DNA of 64,000 nucleotides from Seonamhaeicola algicola (lineage in GTDB: Bacteria; Bacteroidota; Bacteroidia; Flavobacteriales; Flavobacteriaceae). Position 1 is the first letter of the stretch; the number at the start of each line of letters is the position of its first letter. The notes under the pieces were generated by a model that saw only the letters and a program-made list of their open reading frames with translations, ran no database searches and was not told where the DNA came from. The stretch lies in contig NZ_VOSC01000005.1 of NCBI RefSeq assembly GCF_007997385.1, positions 1 through 64,000 of the forward strand. Direction: 5' to 3'. The position numbers and the translations under genes were made by a program. This document shows, piece after piece, positions 24,023-33,364 of this stretch.

Positions 24023-25372
24023 TTAGCGTTTTTTTCTTCGGTTAGCATTTTTATCACCACGTGTTTTGGGCTTTTTATATTTTTTAGCAATTTCTCGTCG
24101 GTATTTACCACCTAAGTTTTCTTTTCTGTTTTTATCTTTTTTTTCATGAAAAGCAGGCCCAGGAGCATCTTCATCTGTTCTTTTAGTAGGGTTGTTACGT
24201 TCTCGTATTTGTGGGCGTTCTTCTTCAATTAATTCTGTAGAAATTTCAACTATTTCTGGTATTTCAACCAAAGGAATTTCCATATTCATTAAAGTCTCAA
24301 TGTTTTCAATAGCTTCTTGTTCTTTTTCAGTAGAAAATACTAATGCTGTCCCTTTACGTTCAGCTCTACCAGTTCTACCAATGCGGTGCATGTAATTTTC
24401 AGGATATATTGGAGTATCAAAATTTATAACATGTGATACGTTATCAATATCTAACCCGCGTGCCATAACATCGGTAGCTATTAAAATTCTATTGTGGCCT
24501 TCTCTAAACTGTTCAATACTTCGTAACCTATAGTTTTGTGTTTTGTTAGAATGAATTACACATAATTCTTCCTTAAAGTGTTCATCTAATTTTTCAAATA
24601 AACGGTCTGCCATTCGTTTATAAGCTACAAAAATTAATACCTTATTAAAGGTTTCGATATCATTTAAAAGATGTACCAATAAATTTACTTTGGTGTAAAA
24701 GTTTGGAACGTTGTATTTGTTTTGTGAAATATTATTTAGAGGTGTACCAGAAACAGCTATAGAAATTCGTTCTGGGTTTTTAAAAAAATCAGTTATAAGT
24801 TCATCAACATCTTGTGTCATGGTTGCAGAAAACATGATGTTTTGTCGGCGTTCAGGTAGTAAGTCAAAAATATTAATAAGTTGGTGCCTAAACCCTAAGT
24901 CTAACATTACGTCAACTTCATCAATTACTAATTTTTGAATAGATTTTAGTTGTAATACACGGCTCAAAGCCAAATCATACAACCTACCAGGTGTGGCTAC
25001 TAAAATATCTAAACCTTGCGCAATAGCTTGTTTTTGTGTGTTAATATTTGTGCCGCCATATACACCTAAAACTCTATTGTTTATGTATTTTGATAGTTTT
25101 TCAATTTCTTCAACAACTTGTACTACTAATTCTCTTGTTGGTACTAAAATTAAAACCCTAGGGTTTTCTTGTTTTGAAAACTTTAAATTTTTTAAAATAG
25201 GTAACATGTAAGCAAATGTTTTACCGGTACCCGTTTGCGCAATACCAACCACATCTCTACCAGAGCTTACTACGTTGAAAGCTTCGGCTTGAATAGGTGT
25301 TGGTGTTGTAAAGCCTAAATCATCTAAGGCATTAAATAAAGCTGTGTTTAAATTTAAGTCTTGAAACGTCAC
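24023..25372 (-). CDS. DEAD-box RNA helicase (RhlE-like) with DEVD motif II
   Basis: 449 residues from a GTG start. Q motif and motif I (AQTGTGKT, 45-52), motif Ia (PTREL), GG, TPGR, motif II DEVD (151-154), SAT (182-184), ATDVMARGLD and HRIGRTGR are all present. Motif II carries Val where most relatives have Ala. The C-terminal 60 residues are strongly basic and rich in Arg and Lys (ending NRRKKR), as in cold-shock and ribosome-assembly helicases. It should unwind RNA in ribosome biogenesis or mRNA turnover. It is followed by the S1/P1 nuclease. Confidence 0.92.
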   Translation of the reverse strand: MTFQDLNLNTALFNALDDLGFTTPTPIQAEAFNVVSSGRDVVGIAQTGTGKTFAYMLPILKNLKFSKQENPRVLILVPTRELVVQVVEEIEKLSKYINNRVLGVYGGTNINTQKQAIAQGLDILVATPGRLYDLALSRVLQLKSIQKLVIDEVDVMLDLGFRHQLINIFDLLPERRQNIMFSATMTQDVDELITDFFKNPERISIAVSGTPLNNISQNKYNVPNFYTKVNLLVHLLNDIETFNKVLIFVAYKRMADRLFEKLDEHFKEELCVIHSNKTQNYRLRSIEQFREGHNRILIATDVMARGLDIDNVSHVINFDTPIYPENYMHRIGRTGRAERKGTALVFSTEKEQEAIENIETLMNMEIPLVEIPEIVEISTELIEEERPQIRERNNPTKRTDEDAPGPAFHEKKDKNRKENLGGKYRREIAKKYKKPKTRGDKNANRRKKR

Positions 25373-25391
25373 AATTTGTTGTTTTAGGCAA

Positions 25392-25399
25392 CAAAGATA
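25392..25399 (-). promoter_or_regulatory. -7 promoter element of the DEAD-box helicase gene
   Basis: TATCTTTG on the minus strand, exact TAnnTTTG, 19 bp before the GTG start codon. It supports that start. Confidence 0.6.
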
Positions 25400-25400
25400 G

Positions 25401-26291
25401 TTATTCTAAATGCTTTTTGTTTATTTCAATGTAATATGATGCCCTAAAGGTTTTGTTGGCTTCTAAAGTAAGTATACCTTCTTTTTCAGTTAACTGTTGG
25501 TTTGTGTTTTCATTATCGCCAACACCAAGCCAAGGTTCTATGCAAACAAAATTACCGTTTGTTTTAGCCCAAATGCCTAAATAATTAAAATCATTATATT
25601 TAACAGTTAAAATATCACCGCTTTTAGCACTTTTTAAAGTTACTTTTCGTGATTTTAAATCTTTAAAAACAAGCGCATCTTTGGCAAATAAATTGTGGTT
25701 TAGTGCTAATAAATTAGTGTTTTTTAATACTGTTTTTGTTCTGTTGGTCATTAAACTATTTTCAGTATTTAAGAGGTATGATTTAGAGTTTTCAACATGT
25801 TCAAACTCTAAACTGTAATCATGGTAAGCTTCATTTTTAAAAACCGGGCAATTAAATGCAGGGTGCCCACCAAGTGAAAAATAAAGCGTTTTATTATCTT
25901 CATTTTTAACTGTATGTTTTACTTCAATAATATTATCATTTAAAGTAAAAGAAATATTAAAACTAAATTTAAACGGATACATTTCAAGCAGCACATCATT
26001 ATACGAAATACCAAAAGTTAAACTGTTTTTACTGCTTTTAATACACGTAATATTACTGTTATTTCTAATAAATCCGTGCTTTGTTAAGTTGTATTTTTCG
26101 TCTTTAAAAATAAAAGCATCATTTTTTAAAACTCCAATAATAGGGAATAGGTTAGGTGCATGGCTTCCCCATATATTATGGTTAGCTTGCCACATAAATT
26201 GGGTGTTATTTTTAGTAGATTTAATGCTGCATAACTCGGCGCCCGTTTGTTTTACAGAAATTTCAAGAAAGTTGTTCTTTAAATGATGCAT
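25401..26291 (-). CDS. Aldose 1-epimerase family protein
   Basis: 296 residues, galactose-mutarotase-like supersandwich fold. Family blocks: AELCSIKSTKNNTQFMWQAN near the start, LFPIIGVLKND, GFIRN, FSLGGHPAFNCP (with the conserved His), and CIEPWLGVGDNEN near the end. It interconverts anomers of aldoses or phosphosugars; the subfamily resembles LacX/YeaD-like proteins rather than GalM proper. It is cytoplasmic. It lies upstream of the helicase but is separated from it by a promoter, and it is divergent from pabB. Confidence 0.85.
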   Translation of the reverse strand: MHHLKNNFLEISVKQTGAELCSIKSTKNNTQFMWQANHNIWGSHAPNLFPIIGVLKNDAFIFKDEKYNLTKHGFIRNNSNITCIKSSKNSLTFGISYNDVLLEMYPFKFSFNISFTLNDNIIEVKHTVKNEDNKTLYFSLGGHPAFNCPVFKNEAYHDYSLEFEHVENSKSYLLNTENSLMTNRTKTVLKNTNLLALNHNLFAKDALVFKDLKSRKVTLKSAKSGDILTVKYNDFNYLGIWAKTNGNFVCIEPWLGVGDNENTNQQLTEKEGILTLEANKTFRASYYIEINKKHLE

Positions 26292-26346
26292 GGTAAAACG
26301 TTTTTAAAGTATTACACAAAACTCTTAATTTTTTAAGTAAACTCAT

Positions 26347-26354
26347 TAAATTTG
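26347..26354 (+). promoter_or_regulatory. -7 promoter element of pabB
   Basis: TAAATTTG, exact TAnnTTTG, 13 bp before the first TTG start candidate of pabB. Confidence 0.55.
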
Positions 26355-26367
26355 TACATAAATTTTT

Positions 26368-27663
26368 TTGTTGAGAACTACACATATTTATAAACCCCAA
26401 AACATTTTGGCTTTTAAAAAGCAATTATTGCTTTGGGCACAACAATTTAACGAAGTTGTTTGGTTAGATTCAAACAGCTACAACCAAGCTTACAGTAGTT
26501 TTGATGCGGTTTTGGCAGTTGATGCTTCTACTAGCATTCAAACAAATTATAAAGAAGCTTTTAACAAACTTAAAGCTTACCAAACTGAAGTAAACGATTG
26601 GATTTTTGGCTATTTGACCTACGATTTAAAAAACGGCATTGAAAATTTAGTATCAAATAATTTTGACGGTTTACGGTTTCCAGATTTGTATTTTTTTCAA
26701 CCTAAAAAACTCTTTTTATTTAAAGATGAAACGGTAGAAATTAAGTACTTACATTTTTTAAAACACGAAGTAAAAGAAGATTTAAAAGCAATTAATTTTT
26801 TTGAAGATAAAACGCCTTTAAATACCACAAAACCAGTAAAAATTAAACTTCGTATCCATAAAGATGCTTATTTTGAAAAAGTATCAAAAATGTTAGAACA
26901 TATAAAACATGGCAGTATTTACGAAGCCAATTTTTGTCAAGAATTTTATGCTGAAAATACTACAATAAACCCATTAGAAACTTACTGTAAACTCAATGCT
27001 ATTAGTGGTCCGCCTTTTGCTACTTTTGTTAAGTTTCATAATAAATATGTAATGAGTGCTTCACCTGAGCGTTACATTAAAAAAGAAGATAGTACCGTTA
27101 TTTCGCAACCAATAAAAGGTACCGCAAAACGCTCAAAAAATAAGCATGAAGACTATGTGTTAAAAAGCAATTTAAGCAATGATGAAAAAGAGCGTAGCGA
27201 AAATATTATGATTGTTGATTTAGTGCGAAATGATCTTTCAAAAACTGCTATAAAAGGCAGTGTGCAAGTAAAAGAACTTTGTAAAATATATACCTTTGAA
27301 CAGGTACATCAAATGATATCAACAGTAACATCACAAGTTGAAACTAGTACACATCCGGTTGATATTATTAAAACTACATTCCCAATGGGAAGCATGACAG
27401 GCGCTCCTAAAATTTCAGCAATGAAAATTATTGAAACTCTTGAAGATACAAAACGCGGCATATACTCTGGGGCAATAGGTTATTTTACACCAAATAATGA
27501 TTTTGATTTTAACGTAGTAATTAGAAGCATTTTGTACAACGCCACAAAAAAATACGTGTCTTACTCAGTAGGTAGTGCAATTACATCAAAAAGTGATCCG
27601 CTTAAAGAATACGAAGAATGCTTGGTTAAAGCCAAAGCCATGCGTGAGGTGCTTGAGGGCTAG
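26368..27663 (+). CDS. pabB: Chorismate-binding enzyme, aminodeoxychorismate synthase component I
   Basis: 431 residues. The C-terminal two thirds is the chorismate-binding domain with IKHGSIYEANFCQEF, FVKFHNKYVMSASPERYI, QPIKGTAKRS, ENIMIVDLVRNDLSKTA and GSMTGAPKISAMKIIE. The N-terminal 110 residues form the shorter TrpE/PabB N domain. It makes 4-amino-4-deoxychorismate for folate when paired with a glutaminase. No ATG is available; a TTG at 26368 or 26371 must be the start. No trp genes are nearby, and the sequence pattern favours PabB over TrpE. Confidence 0.85.
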   Translation: MLRTTHIYKPQNILAFKKQLLLWAQQFNEVVWLDSNSYNQAYSSFDAVLAVDASTSIQTNYKEAFNKLKAYQTEVNDWIFGYLTYDLKNGIENLVSNNFDGLRFPDLYFFQPKKLFLFKDETVEIKYLHFLKHEVKEDLKAINFFEDKTPLNTTKPVKIKLRIHKDAYFEKVSKMLEHIKHGSIYEANFCQEFYAENTTINPLETYCKLNAISGPPFATFVKFHNKYVMSASPERYIKKEDSTVISQPIKGTAKRSKNKHEDYVLKSNLSNDEKERSENIMIVDLVRNDLSKTAIKGSVQVKELCKIYTFEQVHQMISTVTSQVETSTHPVDIIKTTFPMGSMTGAPKISAMKIIETLEDTKRGIYSGAIGYFTPNNDFDFNVVIRSILYNATKKYVSYSVGSAITSKSDPLKEYEECLVKAKAMREVLEG

Positions 27664-27691
27664 TAGTTAGTTGGTAATAATTGTGTTTATT

Positions 27692-27710
27692 AAGCTTAGC
27701 AGCTTTTTTT
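27692..27710 (+). terminator. Short terminator after pabB
   Basis: AAGCT (27692-27696), a four-base loop, AGCTT, then continuous T to 27710. The stem is short but the T-run is good. Confidence 0.5.
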
Positions 27711-27789
27711 GCATGTTTTAGTTGTTAAAAAGGCGTTTATTTAAAACTCAATTTTACACACTATTTCTTGCAGACATTAAAATAAAAGC

Positions 27790-27797
27790 TAAATTTG
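27790..27797 (+). promoter_or_regulatory. -7 promoter element of tilS
   Basis: TAAATTTG, exact TAnnTTTG, separated from the ATG by only AGT. It implies an almost leaderless message. Confidence 0.55.
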
Positions 27798-27800
27798 AGT

Positions 27801-29111
27801 ATGTTAGAAAAACTACAACAGCACATAACCCAAAACCTACCATTTTTAAAAGAAAGTAAGCTGTTAATAGCCATTTCTGGTGGTGTAGATAGTGTGGTGT
27901 TGGTTAATTTGTGCTATAATTTAGGTTTAGATATTTCATTAGCACATTGCAATTTTAATTTAAGAGGAAATGAAAGTGATGATGATGAGCAATTTGTAAT
28001 TGAACTGGCCAATAAATTAGATATTGAAGCCTTTACCGAAAGTTTTGATACTGAGGGTTACGCTGTGTTAAACAAAGTTTCTATTCAAATGGCAGCGCGC
28101 GAATTGCGGTATTTTTGGTTTGATGAATTAGCCCAACAACTAGCGTTTGATTATATTTTAACAGCACACCATGCCGATGATAATTTGGAAACATTTCTCA
28201 TAAATTTTTCAAGAGGCACAGGTTTAGATGGGCTAACCGGCATACCCGAAGTTAATAACAAATTTGTACGTCCGTTACTCCCTTTTTCGCGAGAAAACGT
28301 CATAGACTATGCTAAAAATAACAATTTACAATGGCGAGTAGATAGTAGTAATGCTTCAACTAAATATTTACGTAATAAACTACGACATGAAATTATTCCT
28401 ATTTTAAAAGAAATAAACCCAAGCTTATTACAAAGTTACCAAGGCACCATTAGTAATTTGAGTGACACTGCCGATATTGTTGAAGATTACATGGAACTTT
28501 TTTTAGCAGAAGCTATTGATACTATTGAAGACAATAAAATTGTTTTTAATATTTCAGCCTTCAAAAAACACAATAATCCAAAAGCATATTTATTTGAAGC
28601 TTTAAAAGATTACGGTTTTACCCAATGGAATGATGTTGTAAATTTACTAAATGCACAATCTGGTAAATACGTTTTAAGTAATACGCATAGGCTTATAAAA
28701 CATGGCGACACGTTATTGTTAAGCGAAATTGAAACTGAGGAAATTAAAACCATAACCATAAATACATTTTCTGAAGTTACTGAAACACCTTTTGGTACCT
28801 TATCATTTTCAGTAGTTGATACCATAGCGCATAACGAAGCCAATACTATTTTTGTAGATAAAGCCCTTTTAAAATTACCATTAACAATTAGAAAATGGGA
28901 AGTTGGCGATGTGTTTTTTCCTTTCGGAATGGTTGGTAAAAAGCGGGTTAGTAAATATTTTAAAGACGAAAAATTATCACTTTTAGATAAAGAAAGTTCG
29001 CTGCTTTTATGTTCTGGCGAAGATATTGTTTGGATTATTAACCGACGAGCAGATAACCGCTTTAGAGTTACAGAAAACACCAATGAGATTATAAAAATAG
29101 AGCTAAAGTAG
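27801..29111 (+). CDS. tilS: tRNA(Ile)-lysidine synthase
   Basis: 436 residues from the ATG at 27801. The PP-loop ATPase motif SGGVDS is at residues 26-31. The TilS blocks AHCNFNLRG, AARELRYFWF, LTAHHADDNLETFL, GLDGLTGIPE and VDSSNASTKYLRNKLRH follow. The C-terminal domain includes the LRPRxxGD-like KWEVGDVFFPFGMVGKKRVS. It changes C34 of the tRNA-Ile(CAU) anticodon to lysidine, switching it from Met to Ile decoding; it is normally essential. Length is normal. Confidence 0.95.
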   Translation: MLEKLQQHITQNLPFLKESKLLIAISGGVDSVVLVNLCYNLGLDISLAHCNFNLRGNESDDDEQFVIELANKLDIEAFTESFDTEGYAVLNKVSIQMAARELRYFWFDELAQQLAFDYILTAHHADDNLETFLINFSRGTGLDGLTGIPEVNNKFVRPLLPFSRENVIDYAKNNNLQWRVDSSNASTKYLRNKLRHEIIPILKEINPSLLQSYQGTISNLSDTADIVEDYMELFLAEAIDTIEDNKIVFNISAFKKHNNPKAYLFEALKDYGFTQWNDVVNLLNAQSGKYVLSNTHRLIKHGDTLLLSEIETEEIKTITINTFSEVTETPFGTLSFSVVDTIAHNEANTIFVDKALLKLPLTIRKWEVGDVFFPFGMVGKKRVSKYFKDEKLSLLDKESSLLLCSGEDIVWIINRRADNRFRVTENTNEIIKIELK

Positions 29112-29198
29112 TCTAGCATTCTAAGGTAGAAACCTTAAGAATATTAAACATTAAATGAACGCTATTATTCTTGCGTAAACAGGAAATCCATAAAAATA

Positions 29199-30818
29199 AT
29201 GATTATACAAGGCAATATAGTTGATATAAAAAACAAACGTATTTTTAAAGGAGAAATTACGGTTAAAAATGATAGAATTGTAACTATAACTGAAAAGGAA
29301 CACGCAGTTACAAACTACATTATTCCTGGTTTTATTGATGCGCATATTCATATTGAAAGTTCAATGCTTGTACCAAGTGAATTTGCAAAAATAGCAGTAA
29401 AACACGGTACAGTTGCCACAGTTTCCGATCCGCATGAAATTGCTAATGTATGCGGGCTAGCGGGTGTAAATTTCATGATAGAAAATGGTAAAAAAGTACC
29501 ATTTAAATTCAACTTTGGCGCGCCTTCATGTGTGCCAGCTACTTCTTTTGAAACTGCTGGAGCTATTATAAACTCTAATGATATTGCACAATTGCTTCAA
29601 AACCCAGATATAAAATACCTCACAGAAATGATGAATTACCCAGGCGTAATTTTTAATGATGAAGAGGTGCATAAAAAACTGCGTTTAGCAAAACAATATA
29701 ACAAACCAATTGATGGGCATGCACCAGGTGTTACGGGTACAGATTTAGATGCTTACATTGCTGCTGGAATAACAACCGACCATGAATGTTTTACTTATAA
29801 TGAAGGCTTAGAAAAACTTCAAAAAGGTATGAAACTACTAATTAGAGAGGGTAGTGCTGCTAAAAATTTTGAAGCTTTAATTGATTTATTGCCCAAACAT
29901 TTTGAAAACATTATGTTTTGTAGTGATGATAAGCACCCAGACGATTTAATGTTAGGCCATATTAATCAATTATGTGCCAGAGCTATTGCTAAAAATATAA
30001 ATGTTTTTAAAGTATTACAAGCCGCTTGTGTTAATCCTGTAAAGCATTATGGGTTAGAGGTCGGTTTATTACAAGAAGGTGATTTAGCCGATTTTATTGT
30101 GGTTGAAGATTTAGTACATTTTAAAACATTACAAACCTATATAAACGGAGCGTTGGTGTTTGATAAAGGAGTTTCAAAAATTGACTCGGTAGCATTTAAT
30201 ACTATTAATAATTTTGACTGTAACCCTAAAGATGTAACAGATTTTAAAGTTGAAGCCACTTCAAAAAACATTAGAGTTATTGAAGCTTTAGAGGGGCAAT
30301 TAGTAACCAACGCGTGTATTGAAACAGCTAAGGTTGTTAACGGTAATGTGGTGTCAAATATTGAAAACGATATTTTAAAAATAACGGTTGTAAATAGGTA
30401 TAAAAACTCAGTGCCAGCAATAGCTTTTATTAAAAATTTTGGTTTAAAAACAGGCGCAATAGCATCATCAGTAGGGCATGATTCGCATAATATTATTGCG
30501 GTGGGCACATCAGATGAAGCTATTTGTAAAGCAGTAAATTTAATTATTGAAAATAAAGGAGGTATTTGTGCTGTATCACCTTCTAAAGAGCATATTTTAC
30601 CATTGCCAATAGCTGGTATTATTAGTAATAAACCGGTTGAAGATGTTGCTAAAGACTATCAAGATATTGATGCCGTGGCAAAACAATTAGGCAGCAAATT
30701 ACATGCGCCTTACATGACCTTGTCTTTTATGGCGTTGTTGGTAATTCCATCATTAAAACTAAGTGATAAAGGGCTTTTTAACGGTACAACATTTAAATTT
30801 ACATCATTATTTGCCTAA
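29199..30818 (+). CDS. ade: Adenine deaminase
   Basis: 539 residues, the usual size. Metal-site motif [13 protein letters not shown] near residue 45; further blocks are [43 protein letters not shown] and VNPVKHYGL. The C-terminal part has [12 protein letters not shown]. It converts adenine to hypoxanthine and ammonia in purine salvage. It is cytoplasmic. The YheT-like hydrolase gene starts 3 bp after its stop, so the two are probably co-transcribed. Confidence 0.95.
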   Translation: MIIQGNIVDIKNKRIFKGEITVKNDRIVTITEKEHAVTNYIIPGFIDAHIHIESSMLVPSEFAKIAVKHGTVATVSDPHEIANVCGLAGVNFMIENGKKVPFKFNFGAPSCVPATSFETAGAIINSNDIAQLLQNPDIKYLTEMMNYPGVIFNDEEVHKKLRLAKQYNKPIDGHAPGVTGTDLDAYIAAGITTDHECFTYNEGLEKLQKGMKLLIREGSAAKNFEALIDLLPKHFENIMFCSDDKHPDDLMLGHINQLCARAIAKNINVFKVLQAACVNPVKHYGLEVGLLQEGDLADFIVVEDLVHFKTLQTYINGALVFDKGVSKIDSVAFNTINNFDCNPKDVTDFKVEATSKNIRVIEALEGQLVTNACIETAKVVNGNVVSNIENDILKITVVNRYKNSVPAIAFIKNFGLKTGAIASSVGHDSHNIIAVGTSDEAICKAVNLIIENKGGICAVSPSKEHILPLPIAGIISNKPVEDVAKDYQDIDAVAKQLGSKLHAPYMTLSFMALLVIPSLKLSDKGLFNGTTFKFTSLFA

Positions 30819-30821
30819 CGT

Positions 30822-31781
30822 ATGCCTGTAATTAATTCAACTTATAAAGCGCCATTTATGTTTAAAAATGGCTTTGTATCAACGGTATATTCTGGCTTAG
30901 TTAGGCGTGTAAATGGTGTTGAGCAAAAGCGTGAACGCATCAATTTACCTGATGGTGATTTTTTAGATTTAGATTGGAGTTATTCCGAAGAAAAAACCAA
31001 TAAACTCATTATTATTTTACATGGTTTAGAGGGCAATGCGCAAAGACCTTACATGCTTGGTACTGCAAAATTGTTTACAACTAATAATTTTGATGCTGTT
31101 TGTGTGAATTTTAGAGGATGTAGTGGTGAAGATAATAAACTTTACAGAAGTTATCATTCTGGTGCAACAGAAGATTTGCATGACGTTGTTAATCATGTAA
31201 TTTCAAAATATAATTATAGCCATATTTATTTAAAAGGTATAAGTTTAGGCGCTAATATTATTTTAAAATACTTAGGCGAACAACCAGCAGTACCTCAAAT
31301 TAAAGGTGCCGTTACAGCTTCGGTACCATGTTACTTAAGCGGTTCTAGTGCAGAATTACATAAACTCAAAAATAAAGCCTATGCTATTAGGTTTTTAAAA
31401 CACTTAAAAGAACGTTTAAAATTAAAGCTACAAACATTTCCTGATGCGTTATCAATTCATGATGTTAACAACATTAAAACTTTAAAAGATTTTGATGATG
31501 TGTATACAGCTAAAGCTCATGGTTTTATTAATGCAGAAGATTATTATGCAAAAAGTAGTAGTTTGCAATTTATACCTAATATTAAAGTGCCAACACTTAT
31601 TATAAATGCTTTAAACGATTCGTTTTTATCAGCCGAATGTTACCCTGTTAAAGAAGCCAAAACTTCAGAATTTATTTTTTTAGAAATGCCAAATCATGGT
31701 GGCCATGTTGCATTTATTGATAAAAAAAATGTGTATTATAATGAACGCAGAGCTTTAGAGTTTGTAAAACAACATACTTAA
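30822..31781 (+). CDS. YheT-family alpha/beta hydrolase
   Basis: 319 residues. Alpha/beta-hydrolase landmarks: LHGLEGNAQRPYMLGTAKLF (oxyanion region), NFRGCSGEDNK, the nucleophile elbow KGISLGANIILKYLG, a late Asp in INALNDSFLS, and a late His in MPNHGGHVAF. These fit the YheT/EMB8 group. Substrate unknown; esters are likely. Its end overlaps the end of the convergent Lrp-type regulator by 4 bp. Confidence 0.88.
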   Translation: MPVINSTYKAPFMFKNGFVSTVYSGLVRRVNGVEQKRERINLPDGDFLDLDWSYSEEKTNKLIIILHGLEGNAQRPYMLGTAKLFTTNNFDAVCVNFRGCSGEDNKLYRSYHSGATEDLHDVVNHVISKYNYSHIYLKGISLGANIILKYLGEQPAVPQIKGAVTASVPCYLSGSSAELHKLKNKAYAIRFLKHLKERLKLKLQTFPDALSIHDVNNIKTLKDFDDVYTAKAHGFINAEDYYAKSSSLQFIPNIKVPTLIINALNDSFLSAECYPVKEAKTSEFIFLEMPNHGGHVAFIDKKNVYYNERRALEFVKQHT

Positions 31782-32239
31782 ATATAAAATGCCGATGAGT
31801 GTTTAATGTCCTTTAAAACAAAGGTGCTATTTAGTACGCCAATATTATCAATTTTTGATAGTTTGTATTTTACAAAGTTGTGGTAGTCCTCTAAATCGCG
31901 TGTGTTAATTTTTAAAATAAAATCTACTTGTCCTGCCATATGGTAGCACTCTTGTACCTCTTCTAAATTTTGAACTTGTGCTTCAAAATGTTCAATAAAC
32001 TCTTTACTATGGTAGCGCATTGAAACTTGGCAAATAGTTGTAACGGGGCGTTTTATAAGTTTTTTATCTAAAATGGCTACATACTTTTTTATAAAACCTT
32101 GGTTTTCTAACCGTCTAATACGTTCGTAAACAGGCGAGGTTGTTAAATGTAATTTTTTGGCTATTTCTTTAGCTGTTTTTTTAGAATCTTGTTGTAAAAT
32201 TCTTAGAATAGTTAAGTCTGTTTCATCTAAATGTTCCAT
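31778..32239 (-). CDS. Lrp/AsnC-family transcriptional regulator
   Basis: 153 residues. N-terminal HTH (about 5-50): LTILRILQQDSKKTAKEIAKKLHLTTSPVYERIRRL. C-terminal RAM ligand-binding domain: VEEVQECYHMAGQVDFILKI and DIKHSSAF-like end. These are octameric amino-acid-responsive DNA-binding proteins. It is divergent from tdh-kbl, 152 bp apart, so threonine or leucine control of that operon is a reasonable inference. Confidence 0.9.
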   Translation of the reverse strand: MEHLDETDLTILRILQQDSKKTAKEIAKKLHLTTSPVYERIRRLENQGFIKKYVAILDKKLIKRPVTTICQVSMRYHSKEFIEHFEAQVQNLEEVQECYHMAGQVDFILKINTRDLEDYHNFVKYKLSKIDNIGVLNSTFVLKDIKHSSAFYI

Positions 32240-32372
32240 AATTCGGCAATAAAATTTGTGGTTTGCTAATTAAAAATTAGTATTTCAAAAGTAATAATAA
32301 TTTTAAAGTGTTAGTTTAAAAGTGAAATTTACTTAAATTTTAGTATTATTCGGTTTTATAAATTGCTATATG

Positions 32373-32380
32373 TAATTTTG
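32373..32380 (+). promoter_or_regulatory. -7 promoter element of tdh-kbl
   Basis: TAATTTTG, exact TAnnTTTG, 10 bp before the first ATG. It lies in the spacer shared with the divergent Lrp-type gene. Confidence 0.55.
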
Positions 32381-32390
32381 TTGATAATAA

Positions 32391-33344
32391 ATGCTTAATG
32401 AGATGATTTTAATAACAGGGGCAAACGGACAATTAGGAACTGTACTTACTGAAGCTTTGAAAGAGAAGTATGGGAATGATAATGTTTTAGCTACCGATAT
32501 TTCAAAAAATGAAACTAATTCAGGTTTATTTGAGGTTGTTGATGCTACAAATATAGATGCTTTACAAACTATAGTAAAAACATATAAAGTATCTCAAATA
32601 TATCATTTAGCAGCTATTTTATCGGCAAAAGGAGAGCAGAATCCGCTTTTAAGTTGGGATATAAATACTAAAACCTTTTTGAATGTTTTAGAAGTTTCAA
32701 GATTAAATAACGTTAAAAAGGTGTTTTTTCCAAGTTCAATTGCTGTTTTTGGTAGCAACGCTAAAAAAGTAAATACACCAAATAATGCGGTTTTAAACCC
32801 CGAAACTGTGTACGGAATTAGTAAAGTTGATGGTGAAAATTGGGCACAATATTACTTTAAAAAATATAATTTAGATGTGCGCTCATTACGTTATCCAGGT
32901 GTTGTTGGGTACCAATCATTGCCCGGTGGAGGCACCACAGATTATGCTGTTGATATTTTTCATAAAGCCGTTATAGGGCAACCGTTTTCGTGTTTTTTAG
33001 AAGAAAATACAGCCTTACCAATGATTTTTATTGATGATGCCATTAGAGCTACTATTGAATTAATGGAAGCACCGTCAAATAAAATAAAAACACGCACCGC
33101 CTACAATCTTGCAGGTGTAAGCTTTACACCAAAGCAACTTGCTAACGCTATTAAAGAAAGAATCTCTAATTTTAGCATAAATTATAACCCAGATTTCAGA
33201 CAAAATATAGCAGATAGTTGGCCAGAAAGTATTGATGATTCTGAAGCTAAAAAAGATTGGGGTTGGCAACCAAAATATAACTTAAGTGCACTAACTAATA
33301 TTATGTTAGAAAAGCTTAAAGAACACTATAAACAAGCTGTTTAA
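32391..33344 (+). CDS. tdh: L-threonine 3-dehydrogenase, SDR/epimerase type
   Basis: 317 residues (313 if the ATG at 32403 is used, which starts directly at MILITGA). NAD-binding motif TGANGQLG, catalytic Tyr/Lys in VYGISKVDGE, and SLRYPGVVGYQSLPGGGTTDYAVDIF are typical of the extended-SDR threonine dehydrogenases. It oxidises threonine to 2-amino-3-ketobutyrate. The next gene, kbl, is 20 bp away and encodes the second enzyme, which makes the assignment strong. An Lrp-type regulator is divergent. Confidence 0.9.
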   Translation: MLNEMILITGANGQLGTVLTEALKEKYGNDNVLATDISKNETNSGLFEVVDATNIDALQTIVKTYKVSQIYHLAAILSAKGEQNPLLSWDINTKTFLNVLEVSRLNNVKKVFFPSSIAVFGSNAKKVNTPNNAVLNPETVYGISKVDGENWAQYYFKKYNLDVRSLRYPGVVGYQSLPGGGTTDYAVDIFHKAVIGQPFSCFLEENTALPMIFIDDAIRATIELMEAPSNKIKTRTAYNLAGVSFTPKQLANAIKERISNFSINYNPDFRQNIADSWPESIDDSEAKKDWGWQPKYNLSALTNIMLEKLKEHYKQAV

Positions 33345-33364
33345 ATTAAATAAAACACAAAATT

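Noticed and set aside
28610-29119. 169-codon minus-strand frame inside tilS
   Set aside because: Longest of the shadows, but it lies fully antisense to the conserved C-terminal part of TilS and has no recognisable domain.
29120-29141. Hairpin AAGGT/ACCTT between tilS and ade as terminator
   Set aside because: Short stem with a bulge and no T-run.
30137-30508. 123-codon minus-strand frame inside ade
   Set aside because: Shadow of adenine deaminase; composition is typical of antisense reading.
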